A stretch of 16,373 bases of DNA from an uncultured Lachnospiraceae bacterium (GCA_910587895.1 CAJUOE010000219.1:1-16373), one strand, 5' to 3'; numbered from the stretch's first letter, positions 1-7,034 are shown. A program made the numbers and translations. Notes: generated by a model from the letters alone, not told the origin.

Positions 1-64
1 CATGGAATATGAGGAGAAGACCGTGTTCAAATATGTCAACAATCTGCTAAGTGTCTTCCTATAA
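1..64 (+). CDS. C-terminal end of an unidentified protein (partial)
   Basis: An open frame enters from the left edge and stops with TAA at 62-64. Only about 20 residues are visible, ending in KYVNNLLSVFL, which looks like an amphipathic C-terminal helix. An ATG at 2-4 is in frame, but nothing upstream is visible, so it cannot be called a start. No family can be recognised from so short a tail. Coding is supported only by the open frame and by its position before a long non-coding gap with hairpins and promoters, so an unrelated chance frame is possible. Confidence 0.4.
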   Translation, partial: MEYEEKTVFKYVNNLLSVFL

Positions 65-81
65 GATAAAAAACAATTATG

Positions 82-130
82 CGCACTCGTGCGATAAGAA
101 GATGTCGCTAAAGCGACCGCACTCGGCGCG
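82..130. repeat. Cluster of short palindromes, possible dispersed intergenic element
   Basis: Two small hairpins sit side by side. CGCAC (82-86) pairs with GTGCG (89-93), and GTCGCT (104-109) pairs with AGCGAC (112-117). The octamer CGCACTCG occurs twice, at 82-89 and 118-125, flanking the second hairpin, and a GC-rich GGCGCG follows. This looks like a REP-like intergenic module. Whether it recurs elsewhere in the genome cannot be judged from one window. Confidence 0.45.
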
Positions 131-131
131 T

Positions 132-193
132 CAAAGTGTGCAATCCCCTCAAGATTGAGGGGCAGGGGAGTTGAAGTGGGATTGCCCACTTTG
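132..193. other. Long imperfect stem-loop with nested inner hairpin
   Basis: The arm at 132-147 pairs with 178-193 over 16 positions with a single mismatch (T139 against C186). Inside it, CCCCTC (145-150) can pair with GAGGGG (157-162), competing with the top of the outer stem. A weak T-rich stretch follows at 190-201. It may act as a terminator for the gene entering from the left, since it starts 68 bases after that stop codon, or it may be part of the palindromic element just upstream. No coding potential is seen. Confidence 0.55.
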
Positions 194-214
194 TTCAATT
201 TGTCCGAAATTCTG

Positions 215-243
215 TTGACAGCCGCGAGATTATACCCTAGAAT
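215..243 (+). promoter_or_regulatory. Sigma-A-type promoter P1 upstream of the DegV gene
   Basis: A perfect -35 TTGACA (215-220) is separated by exactly 17 bases from a -10 TAGAAT (238-243), five of six consensus bases. Transcription would start near 250, leaving a leader of about 120 bases before the GTG start at 369. The long stem-loop at 132-193 lies just upstream and would insulate it from the preceding gene. The promoter is called from sequence only. Confidence 0.7.
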
Positions 244-303
244 GAATTGACAGCATAAGTAAATGGAAGCAGGGAAAACTGATAAGAAAATGGGACAAGA
301 AGA

Positions 304-332
304 TTGTATCAATACGAAAAGTGTGATAGAAT
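304..332 (+). promoter_or_regulatory. Extended -10 promoter P2 upstream of the DegV gene
   Basis: The -10 TAGAAT (327-332) is preceded by TGA (324-326), an extended -10 element. A poor -35, TTGTAT (304-309), stands 17 bases away. The predicted start near 339 would give a short leader of about 30 bases, ending in the AGGAGG ribosome binding site. It could work alone or together with P1. Confidence 0.5.
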
Positions 333-368
333 ATATTTAATTATCAGATAATAGAAGGAGGACTATCT

Positions 369-1241
369 GTGGGAAAAATTGCAGTAGTATCAGACAGTAA
401 CAGCGGAATCACGCAGGAACAGGCAAAGGCGTATGGGATATATGTGCTGCCCATGCCCTTTTTTATAAATGAAGAGACATATTATGAAGACATATCCCTT
501 ACCCAGGAACAATTTTATGAGAAATTGGAAGGCAATGCAGATATTTCTACTTCCATGCCCGCCGTGGCATCTGTGACGGAGTTATGGGATGAGTTGTTAC
601 AGGAATATGATGAGATTGTGCATATCCCTATGTCGAGCGGACTGAGCAGTTCCTGCGAGACAGCCATCATGCTGGCGCAGGATTATGACGATAAGGTACA
701 GGTTGTCAATAACCAACGCATTTCCGTAACCCAGAGGCAGACTGTCCTGGACGCCGTGGAGCTGGCAAAAAGGGGCAGGAGTGCAAAGGAAATCAAAGAA
801 TATCTGGAAGAGACGAAGTATGATTCCAGCATTTATATTATGGTGGACACGCTGTATTATCTCAAGAAAGGCGGACGCCTTACTCCGGCGGCGGCAGCGC
901 TTGGTACCCTGCTGAAACTCAAGCCGGTATTGCAGATCCAGGGAGAAAAGCTGGACAGCTATGCAAAGGCACGTACGGTAAAACAGGCAAGAACGATTAT
1001 GATTGATGCGATCAGGAATGATCTCGTGAAAAGATTCAAGGACGAAAATGGAGAAAATATGCATATCTTTGTGGCATATACGAAAGATAAGGAACTTGCG
1101 CTCGATTTTAAGGCGCAGATAGAGGCGGCAATCCCGGGACAGCAAATTGAATTTGTAGACCCACTGTCATTAAGTGTGGCCTGTCATATCGGACCGGGTG
1201 CTCTGGCGGTAGCTTGTTCCAAGAAATTACCTCCGGCCTAG
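369..1241 (+). CDS. DegV family protein, fatty-acid-binding
   Basis: This 290-residue cytosolic protein has the full length and signatures of the DegV family. Family members such as FakB bind an acyl chain and present it to the kinase FakA so that exogenous fatty acids can enter phospholipids. Seen here are the N-terminal SDSNSGI, TSMPAV at 61-66 (the usual TSxPS-type fatty-acid head-group loop), the SSGLSSS motif, the YYLKKGGRLTPAAAALG segment and the C-terminal HIGPGALAVA. Translation starts at GTG 369, chosen because AAGGAGG at 355-361 is correctly spaced; no ATG is better placed. Two promoter-like sites lie directly upstream, and the chemoreceptor gene follows after 46 bases. Whether it partners with FakA cannot be told here, because no DAK-domain kinase gene is in the window. 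Confidence 0.92.
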   Translation: MGKIAVVSDSNSGITQEQAKAYGIYVLPMPFFINEETYYEDISLTQEQFYEKLEGNADISTSMPAVASVTELWDELLQEYDEIVHIPMSSGLSSSCETAIMLAQDYDDKVQVVNNQRISVTQRQTVLDAVELAKRGRSAKEIKEYLEETKYDSSIYIMVDTLYYLKKGGRLTPAAAALGTLLKLKPVLQIQGEKLDSYAKARTVKQARTIMIDAIRNDLVKRFKDENGENMHIFVAYTKDKELALDFKAQIEAAIPGQQIEFVDPLSLSVACHIGPGALAVACSKKLPPA

Positions 1242-1287
1242 GAGGTCTTTCCGGGAATCCACATGCAGATTGCGAAGGAGGAGAAGA

Positions 1288-3000
1288 ATGAAAAAACGTA
1301 TTGGGACAAAAATAATGGTATTGCTGGGGATTTTATCACTGTTCTTTTTGGGATTCAGTCTGGCAAATGTTATGGCGCTTTCTGAAATCAACAGCAGGAA
1401 CAGTGAGATTGCGGACGTATACCTGCAATTGCAGAAGATAGAAGGGCAGATGTCGGTGCAGGCACAGGAATTCCGGGGACTTATGGAATCCGGCAAACTT
1501 AAGGCGCAGGGCGTTAAGAAGATAGAGGAAAAGGCGGCCAGCCTTCAGAGTTACCTGGACAATATGGATGCGTTGTGCAACCAGACCACAGATGCAACGT
1601 TGAATGACAGTTTTACGGCTTATAAGGAGCAGTTTGAAGAGTTTATGGAACTGGGCATTCAGGCGGCCAAGGTGGTGGAACAGGGAGATAATATTACGAC
1701 GCTGGAAGTGTTGCGCCAATGCAAGAAAAAGAGAGATGTCCTTGACGGCAGCAAGGTAACCTACACGGAGGCGATGGAGAACCGCATCAATTACGTGGCG
1801 GACAGGATTGATACAAAAATCGCAGGTACATACATCTTTAATGTGGTGATGATTATCCTTTTTACCCTGATGGCGGGGGCGGTGATTCTCATTGTCATGT
1901 GTACGATTGCACGGCCGGCGAAGAAAGCCAGCGGGCATCTGAATCAGATTGTGGAAAAGATTCAGAAGGAAGAGGGCGATTTGACGGAGCGTATCGTAGT
2001 AAAGACCGAGGATGAAGTGGGACAGCTTGTCAGCGGCGTCAACGGATTTATCGAGCAGCTTCAGTCGCTGATGCGCAAGTTAAAAGGCGATTCCGCACGT
2101 ATGCTGGAATCTGCGGATACAATTACAGACCGGGTGAATATTTCCAATGAGAATGTGAACAGTGTGTCTGCTGCCATGGAACAGCTGGCAGCCAGCATGG
2201 AAGAAGTATCGGTCAGCCTGGAACAGATGACAATCGGAAGTAACGACATCTACAAAAGAGTAGAAAACATGGCGGTCAGGGCAGGGAATGGAGCGGATCT
2301 GGTGGAACAGATTAAGGTCAGGGCGCAGTCTGTCCGAAAGGATGCGGTAAATAGCAAGTCAGCAGCTGCCGAGATGATCGCGGAGATTCGCGTGATGTTG
2401 GAGCAGGCGGTAAAAGAAAGCAAGAGTGTCAAGCACATCAATGAGCTGACCGCCGACATTCTCGATATCAGCAGCCAGACGAATCTGCTTGCCTTGAATG
2501 CATCCATAGAAGCGGCGAGAGCCGGAGATGCAGGCAAGGGCTTTGCGGTGGTGGCAGATGAGATTCGCATACTGGCAGATAACAGCAAGGATACCGCCAA
2601 CAATATTCAGAATATCAGCAATATGGTGACGGCTGCAGTAGAAAAACTTGCGTTAAATGCAGAGAATATGTTACAGTATATTGACGAAAACGTCATGAAA
2701 GATTATGATGGTTTTGTGGATGTCGCGAATAATTATCAGCATGATGCAGAAGATGTTGATGTGATACTGACAGAATTTGCAAGCGGGACGTCTGAGATGC
2801 AGTCAATTATGCAGCGTATCAATGTGGGAATCAACGATATTTCTGTTACCGTGGATGAGAGCGCGAAAGGCGTCACGAATGTTGCGGAGAATACGGGAAA
2901 TCTTGTGGAGGCGATGGCTGGAATTCAGAAGGAGACACAGAACAGCCAGAGTATTTCCAGGGAGCTGTGTGATGAAGTAGAGCGGTTTAAGAAGGTATAA
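1288..3000 (+). CDS. Methyl-accepting chemotaxis protein
   Basis: This is a transmembrane chemoreceptor of about 570 residues. A short basic N-terminus leads into TM1 (about residues 7-30), then an extracellular helical ligand-binding region of about 150 residues. TM2 lies at about 182-208, followed by a HAMP domain (about 208-262, ending near EDEVGQLVSGVNGF) and a long cytoplasmic coiled coil. The hairpin tip at about 390-425 carries the hallmark QTNLLALNASIEAARAG and GKGFAVVADEIR, which contact CheA and CheW. The start is ATG 1288 with AGGAGG at 1276-1281; a TTG further upstream would put the Shine-Dalgarno inside the gene. The sensory domain gives no clue to the ligand. No che or flagellar genes are nearby, so this is an orphan receptor whose partners are encoded elsewhere. 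Confidence 0.95.
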   Translation: MKKRIGTKIMVLLGILSLFFLGFSLANVMALSEINSRNSEIADVYLQLQKIEGQMSVQAQEFRGLMESGKLKAQGVKKIEEKAASLQSYLDNMDALCNQTTDATLNDSFTAYKEQFEEFMELGIQAAKVVEQGDNITTLEVLRQCKKKRDVLDGSKVTYTEAMENRINYVADRIDTKIAGTYIFNVVMIILFTLMAGAVILIVMCTIARPAKKASGHLNQIVEKIQKEEGDLTERIVVKTEDEVGQLVSGVNGFIEQLQSLMRKLKGDSARMLESADTITDRVNISNENVNSVSAAMEQLAASMEEVSVSLEQMTIGSNDIYKRVENMAVRAGNGADLVEQIKVRAQSVRKDAVNSKSAAAEMIAEIRVMLEQAVKESKSVKHINELTADILDISSQTNLLALNASIEAARAGDAGKGFAVVADEIRILADNSKDTANNIQNISNMVTAAVEKLALNAENMLQYIDENVMKDYDGFVDVANNYQHDAEDVDVILTEFASGTSEMQSIMQRINVGINDISVTVDESAKGVTNVAENTGNLVEAMAGIQKETQNSQSISRELCDEVERFKKV

Positions 3001-3098
3001 TCTCAGCGCGGCCGTATACAGGTAACAGAATCATGCATGTGAATCAGTGCGGCCAAACTGTTGTGGAAATTTAGAATATGGTAAAGGATGGTATGGAC

Positions 3099-3602
3099 AT
3101 GTCGTTATTAGAAGAATGGAGAAGCGTCGCCTATAATCAGGAGGCGAACAAGGGAGAAATTCAGCGTTTCTGGCAGAGGTATTTCCTGTTGGAGAAAGGC
3201 GTCTACGAGAAGTTGCTGGCCAACCCGGACGAGGTCGTTGAAGGAACAGTAAAAGAGCTTGCAGAGAAGTATGAAATAACTGTTATGGAGATGGTTGGAT
3301 TCCTGGATGGAATCAATGAGAGTCTGATTGAGGCCAATCCGATTGAGGAGATGGACGAGGATACGAAGGTCAGTCTTGCGTTTGACAAGGAGAAACTTTA
3401 CAAGAATATGGTGGATGCCAAGGCAGACTGGCTCTATGAGCTTCCCCAGTGGGAGAGCATCTTTGATGAGGATACCCGCCATAAGCTCTATCTGGAACAG
3501 AAGAAATCCGGTACAATCATAAAGGAGCAGAAGGTATATCCCAATGACCCATGCCCCTGCGGAAGTGGTAAGAAATATAAGAAATGCTGTGGAAGGAATT
3601 AG
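3099..3602 (+). CDS. SEC-C metal-binding domain protein
   Basis: This acidic cytosolic protein of about 167 residues ends in a SEC-C motif, NDPCPCGSGKKYKKCCGRN. Its CPC and CC cysteines bind zinc; the motif is also found at the C-terminus of SecA. The upstream 140 residues are helical and contain LANPDEVVEGTVKELAEKY and KADWLYELPQW; I know of no function for this region, though the whole arrangement is familiar in Lachnospiraceae next to thrS. In-frame ATGs occur at 3078, 3093 and 3099. The last is preferred because AAAGGA at 3083-3088 is about 10 bases away and the protein then begins MSLLEEW; the 3078 start has no ribosome binding site. The stop codon overlaps the ribosome binding site of thrS, so translation is probably coupled. 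Confidence 0.85.
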   Translation: MSLLEEWRSVAYNQEANKGEIQRFWQRYFLLEKGVYEKLLANPDEVVEGTVKELAEKYEITVMEMVGFLDGINESLIEANPIEEMDEDTKVSLAFDKEKLYKNMVDAKADWLYELPQWESIFDEDTRHKLYLEQKKSGTIIKEQKVYPNDPCPCGSGKKYKKCCGRN

Positions 3603-3611
3603 GAGATTGCT

Positions 3612-5582
3612 ATGAAAGTTACATTAAAAGACGGCTCCTTCAAGGAGTACAGTGAGGCAAAGAGTATTTATGATATCGCGTTGGATATCAGTGAAGGATT
3701 GGCCAGGGCAGCCTGTGCCGGCGAGGTGAACGGTGAGGTCGCAGACCTGCGGACGGTTGTGGACAGTGACTGTGAGCTGAATATCCTGACGCAGAAGGAC
3801 GATGAGGGAATCCGTGTTGTCCGCCATACGTGCTCTCATGTACTGGCAGAGGCAGTAAAACATCTGTTTCCGAACGCGAAGCTTGCCATCGGGCCGTCGA
3901 TAGACGAAGGTTTTTATTATGATTTTGAGGCAGAGCCTTTTTCCAGGGAAGATTTGGACAACCTGGAGAAAGAAATGAAAAAGATTATCAAAGCAGGATG
4001 CCGCCTGGAGAAGTTTACGCTCCCGAGAGCGGAGGCCATCTCATTCATGCAGGAGAGAGAGGAGCCGTATAAGGTGGAGCTGATTGAGGATCTGCCGGAG
4101 GACGCGGAGATTTCTTTCTATAAACAGGGAGAGGGATTTACGGATCTGTGTGCAGGTCCGCACCTGATGAGCACCAAACCCATCAAGGCATTTAAGCTGA
4201 TTTCCTCCTCCATGGCATATTGGAGAGGTGATTCCGACAAGGCGCAGCTGCAGAGAATTTATGGTACGGCATTTGCCACGAAAGATGAGCTGAATGCGTA
4301 TCTTGAGCATCTGGAAGATATCAAAAAACGTGACCACAATCGGCTGGGCCGCGAGATGAAACTGTTTACCACGGTGGATGTGATTGGGCAGGGACTGCCT
4401 TTGCTGATGCCGAAGGGCGCTAAAATGGTACAGACCATGCAGCGGTGGATTGAAGACCTGGAAGACAACGAATGGGGTTACATCCGCACGAAGACGCCAT
4501 TGATGGCGAAATCTGATTTGTATAAGATTTCCGGCCACTGGGATCACTATACGGACGGCATGTTTGTGCTGGGCGATGAAGAGAAGGACAAGGAAGTGTT
4601 TGCGCTGCGTCCCATGACCTGCCCGTTCCAGTATTACGTATATAAAGCGGAACAGCATTCCTACCGTGACCTTCCCTTGCGTTACGGCGAGACTTCTACA
4701 TTATTCCGTAACGAGGATTCGGGAGAGATGCACGGACTTACGAGAGTGCGCCAGTTTACGATTTCCGAGGGACATCTGATTGTCCGTCCGGATCAGATGG
4801 TGGAGGAGTTCAAGCGCTGCCTTGCATTGGCGAAACACTGCCTGGTGACCCTGGGTGTTGAGGAGGATGTCACCTACCATCTTTCCAAATGGGATCCGGA
4901 AAATCGTGAGAAATATATTGGAGAGCCTGAGGTCTGGGAGGAAACCCAGCAGCATATGCGCGACATTATGCTAGAGCTGGAAATCCCATTTACCGAGGAA
5001 GTGGGCGAAGCCGCATTTTACGGTCCCAAGATAGATATCAATACCAAAAATGTCTATGGCAAGGAAGATACGATGATTACCATTCAGTGGGACGCCCTGC
5101 TTGCCGAGCAGTTTGATATGTACTATATTGACCAGAACGGCGACAAGGTACGTCCTTACATCATTCACAGAACTTCCATGGGCTGTTATGAGCGTACATT
5201 GGCATGGCTGATTGAGAAATATGCGGGCAAATTCCCGACATGGCTGTGCCCGGAACAGGTGAGGGTATTGCCGATTTCGGATAAATACGAGGAGTATGCC
5301 GCAGAAGTTGAGAAACAGTTAAAAGCCAATGGAATCCTCTGCTCTGTGGATAACCGTTCGGAGAAGATTGGCTATAAGATTCGCGAGGCGCGCCTCGACA
5401 AACTTCCCTATATGCTGGTTGTGGGACAGAAAGAGGAGGAAGAGCACACGGTATCCGTGAGAAGCCGTTTTGCGGGAGATGAAGGCGCCAAATCGCTGGA
5501 CGCATTTATTGCGCAGATTTGTGAGGAAATCCGTACAAAGGAAATACGCAAAGAAGAGAATCAGGAAGAAAATAAAAAATAA
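3612..5582 (+). CDS. thrS: Threonyl-tRNA synthetase
   Basis: This is a class II aminoacyl-tRNA synthetase that charges tRNA-Thr in the cytosol, 656 residues, full length. An N-terminal TGS domain (about 1-60) is followed by the editing domain that clears Ser-tRNA-Thr, with HxxxH at H72/H76 and CAGPH at C180-H184. The catalytic core has the three zinc ligands expected for the family: C337 in MRPMTCPFQ, H388 in SEGHLIV and H519 in IHRTSMG. Motif 2 is visible as RYGETSTLFRNE and motif 3 as GCYERTLAWLIEKY. The C-terminal anticodon-binding domain begins near WLCPEQVRVLPIS. The TCPFQ variant is the form common in clostridia. AGGAG at 3601-3605 precedes ATG 3612, only 9 bases after the SEC-C gene. 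No T-box leader lies in front. The tail ends in a Lys/Glu-rich stretch. Confidence 0.98.
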   Translation: MKVTLKDGSFKEYSEAKSIYDIALDISEGLARAACAGEVNGEVADLRTVVDSDCELNILTQKDDEGIRVVRHTCSHVLAEAVKHLFPNAKLAIGPSIDEGFYYDFEAEPFSREDLDNLEKEMKKIIKAGCRLEKFTLPRAEAISFMQEREEPYKVELIEDLPEDAEISFYKQGEGFTDLCAGPHLMSTKPIKAFKLISSSMAYWRGDSDKAQLQRIYGTAFATKDELNAYLEHLEDIKKRDHNRLGREMKLFTTVDVIGQGLPLLMPKGAKMVQTMQRWIEDLEDNEWGYIRTKTPLMAKSDLYKISGHWDHYTDGMFVLGDEEKDKEVFALRPMTCPFQYYVYKAEQHSYRDLPLRYGETSTLFRNEDSGEMHGLTRVRQFTISEGHLIVRPDQMVEEFKRCLALAKHCLVTLGVEEDVTYHLSKWDPENREKYIGEPEVWEETQQHMRDIMLELEIPFTEEVGEAAFYGPKIDINTKNVYGKEDTMITIQWDALLAEQFDMYYIDQNGDKVRPYIIHRTSMGCYERTLAWLIEKYAGKFPTWLCPEQVRVLPISDKYEEYAAEVEKQLKANGILCSVDNRSEKIGYKIREARLDKLPYMLVVGQKEEEEHTVSVRSRFAGDEGAKSLDAFIAQICEEIRTKEIRKEENQEENKK

Positions 5583-5599
5583 ATATAATTTTTGTGTTG

Positions 5600-5620
5600 G
5601 CGTGGCAGTTCTTGCCATGC
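5600..5620 (+). other. Small stem-loop downstream of thrS
   Basis: GCGTGGCA (5600-5607) pairs with TGCCATGC (5613-5620) with one G-U pair and a five-base loop. It lies 17 bases past the thrS stop and has no T-tract after it, so it is more likely an mRNA 3'-end stabiliser than a terminator. Confidence 0.35.
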
Positions 5621-5650
5621 ATAAATGACATGAAATCCCCTGATACTAAT

Positions 5651-5685
5651 AAAGCGGACAGAACCATAAAAGGTCTGTCCGCTTT
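5651..5685 (+). terminator. Probable terminator after thrS
   Basis: AAAGCGGACAGAACC (5651-5665) pairs with GGTCTGTCCGCTTT (5672-5685) through a 14-bp stem with one bulged A and a six-base loop. Only three T's end the right arm, then AAAAT follows, so the U-tract is weak on the + strand. Its position between thrS and an independently transcribed small gene supports a terminator role. Confidence 0.65.
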
Positions 5686-5723
5686 AAAATCGCCGGAAAA
5701 GGTGCAAGAAAGGAGATTTCAAA

Positions 5724-6041
5724 ATGACACGATTAAAATGTTCTGTAAGAAATTGTGCTTACAATGACGACAACCTCTGCGCTAAGAGGGATATTATGGT
5801 GGGAGGACAGGAGGCGGACAAGCCAAATGAAACCTGCTGCGAGAGTTTTCGTGAGCGTAGCGAAAGCATGACCAATTCCGTGCAGCAGGGAACTGCGGAG
5901 ACAAGCGTGGGATGCCAGGCAGAAAACTGCCGTTTTAACGAAGGATGTAAATGCCAGGCAGATGAAATCGGCATAGCAGGCAGCAATGCATGTTGCTGTG
6001 CGGAGACAAAATGCGCAAGCTTTGACTGTGATTGCAGATAG
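5724..6041 (+). CDS. Cysteine-rich protein with two DUF1540 modules
   Basis: This 105-residue protein contains 15 cysteines. It consists of two repeats of the DUF1540 type: residues 4-42 (C6, C11, C19, C38, C39, ending CCESF) and residues 62-100 (C64, C69, C75, C77, C90-C92, C97, ending CASF), joined by a polar linker. DUF1540 modules are small and common in clostridia, and the cysteine spacing suggests metal binding, but no function is established. A further C102/C104 pair ends the chain. AAAGGAG at about 5709-5715 gives a good ribosome binding site before ATG 5724. No signal peptide or membrane segment is visible. The gene stands alone after the thrS terminator and before a new promoter; no clear promoter of its own was recognised. 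Confidence 0.85.
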   Translation: MTRLKCSVRNCAYNDDNLCAKRDIMVGGQEADKPNETCCESFRERSESMTNSVQQGTAETSVGCQAENCRFNEGCKCQADEIGIAGSNACCCAETKCASFDCDCR

Positions 6042-6069
6042 TAAATTTTCACAAAAAATCAAAAAACAC

Positions 6070-6098
6070 TTGTAAAATGACAAGACTCGAAGTAAAAT
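6070..6098 (+). promoter_or_regulatory. Sigma-A-type promoter for the phospholipase-family gene
   Basis: TTGTAA (6070-6075) and TAAAAT (6093-6098) are 17 bases apart, matching four and five of six consensus bases. The predicted start near 6105 leaves a leader of about 32 bases. A five-base inverted repeat, CTTGT/ACAAG (6069-6073 and 6080-6084), overlaps the -35, but it is too short to call an operator. Confidence 0.6.
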
Positions 6099-6136
6099 AG
6101 GACTGGAATATCGAGTGGAAAGCATAGGAGGATGTC

Positions 6137-6739
6137 ATGCGTAAGAAGTCTCATATATCGTTGGCGAAGTATATTGTAGGAAGTTTGGACGAACAGGATC
6201 TTGTCAAACACAAGAAGGCGTTTTATCTTGGAAGTATCCTGCCGGACTGTAAACCCTCTTTTTTGACAGTGAAACATGAGATGGAAGGGACGTTTCCAAA
6301 AGTTCAGCGTGAGTTGAAGAGGTTAGTGGAACTGCAGCAGTCTTCTAAGATTAATATGCGGGTCTTCTACCGTAATCTGGGCGAAATGATCCATTATATT
6401 GCGGATTACTTCACATTTCCTCATAATGCTAAGTTTTCCGGGAACCTGAAAGAACACTGTATTTACGAGAAGCATCTTAAGAATACCCTGAAAGAATATA
6501 TTCAGAGCGGCGAGGCGAGAAAGAATCAGCCCCAGATTCTGAAATCCGTGCAGAATCTCAACAGCACGGAGGCAATTTGTAATTTCATCAGGAAAAAACA
6601 CGATGCATATATTAAATTGAAGAATAATGTCGAAGATGATTGCCGACAGATTGTATCGCTCTGCCATCAGGTGGTGGCGGCGGTTTTACAGCTGGTTCAC
6701 AGGAATTCATCCCGAATGCCGATAATTGCAGCCAATTAA
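6137..6739 (+). CDS. Zinc-dependent phospholipase C family protein
   Basis: This 200-residue protein resembles the zinc-dependent phospholipase C / S1-P1 nuclease-like group common in clostridia. Conserved elements are H6 in the N-terminal SHISLAKY, LGSILPD (31-37), H47 in KHEMEGTF, the strong motif HYIADYFTFPHN (86-97) and a later HCIYEKHL (107-114). Together they supply the His and Asp residues that bind zinc in this fold. No signal peptide or transmembrane segment is visible, unlike secreted clostridial alpha-toxin, so it probably acts inside the cell on an unknown substrate; phospholipid cleavage is not shown. AGGAGG at 6126-6131 sits five bases before ATG 6137. It has its own promoter and is followed by a separately promoted sporulation regulator. 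Confidence 0.8.
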   Translation: MRKKSHISLAKYIVGSLDEQDLVKHKKAFYLGSILPDCKPSFLTVKHEMEGTFPKVQRELKRLVELQQSSKINMRVFYRNLGEMIHYIADYFTFPHNAKFSGNLKEHCIYEKHLKNTLKEYIQSGEARKNQPQILKSVQNLNSTEAICNFIRKKHDAYIKLKNNVEDDCRQIVSLCHQVVAAVLQLVHRNSSRMPIIAAN

Positions 6740-6743
6740 GGAA

Positions 6744-6771
6744 TTGTCGAATAAAAGCATTCCCTGTCGAA
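6744..6771 (+). promoter_or_regulatory. Two Spo0A-box sequences upstream of the Spo0E-like gene
   Basis: The heptamer TGTCGAA, the classic 0A box, occurs at 6745-6751 and again at 6765-6771 in the same orientation. The copies are exactly 20 bases apart, so on the same face of the helix. A one-mismatch copy, TAGCGAA, lies at 6788-6794. These sites stand about 40-90 bases before the predicted transcription start, within the short gap between two genes. Spo0A binding is an inference from the match. Confidence 0.6.
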
Positions 6772-6800
6772 ATCTCGTGTAAAAAAATAGCGAAATTCGT

Positions 6801-6829
6801 TTGATTTTTACGCAAAAAGAGACTACAAT
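6801..6829 (+). promoter_or_regulatory. Sigma-A-type promoter for the Spo0E-like gene
   Basis: TTGATT (6801-6806) and TACAAT (6824-6829) are separated by 17 bases. Transcription would begin near 6836, about 22 bases before ATG 6858, just leaving room for the AAGGAG ribosome binding site. The Spo0A-box matches lie immediately upstream. Confidence 0.7.
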
Positions 6830-6857
6830 AAGGATGCATAAGACAAGGAGCTGCAAG

Positions 6858-7034
6858 ATGAACAAAATAGGAGAACTACGACAGGAAATTGAGACTGTAC
6901 GAAGGGAATTAGATGTAGTTGCAGCGGAAGATGTCAGTACGGAGGAATGTTACCGCATCAGCCTCCGCCTGGATCGTCTCATGGAAGACTACATGCAATA
7001 TACAAAGGAAAAGCACCTTCAGAACTGTGGGTGA
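6858..7034 (+). CDS. Spo0E-like aspartyl-phosphate phosphatase
   Basis: This is a 58-residue all-helical protein of the Spo0E family. In Bacillus, members remove phosphate from Spo0A~P and so hold back sporulation. The N-terminal helix (IGELRQEIETVRRELDVV) and the second helix with ISLRLDRLMEDYMQY form the usual antiparallel pair; SLRLD matches the family's SxxLD signature and LDRLMEDY its continuation. The start is ATG 6858, with AAGGAG at 6845-6850 seven bases away; an upstream TTG in frame would run through the promoter and is rejected. It is monocistronic, with a promoter in front and a strong terminator behind. The Spo0A boxes upstream suggest feedback from its own target. Which response regulator it dephosphorylates in this organism is not shown. 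Confidence 0.85.
   Translation: MNKIGELRQEIETVRRELDVVAAEDVSTEECYRISLRLDRLMEDYMQYTKEKHLQNCG

Noticed and set aside
247..275. Second TTGACA at 247-252 as a promoter
   Set aside because: No -10-like hexamer is found 16 to 18 bases downstream; the nearby P1 and extended -10 sites are better.
1229..1246. ACCTCC/GGAGGT inverted repeat over the DegV stop codon as a terminator
   Set aside because: The stem is only six bases with a short CTTT after it, and the chemoreceptor gene follows closely. It could be chance pairing with a purine-rich segment.
1270..1287. TTG 1270 as the chemoreceptor start
   Set aside because: The Shine-Dalgarno AGGAGG would lie inside the gene and the added residues would be MRRRRR, a translation of that site. 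ATG 1288 fits.
6801..6857. Longer start (TTG 6801) for the Spo0E-like protein
   Set aside because: It would translate the promoter -35 and -10 sequences and has no ribosome binding site; ATG 6858 has AAGGAG.
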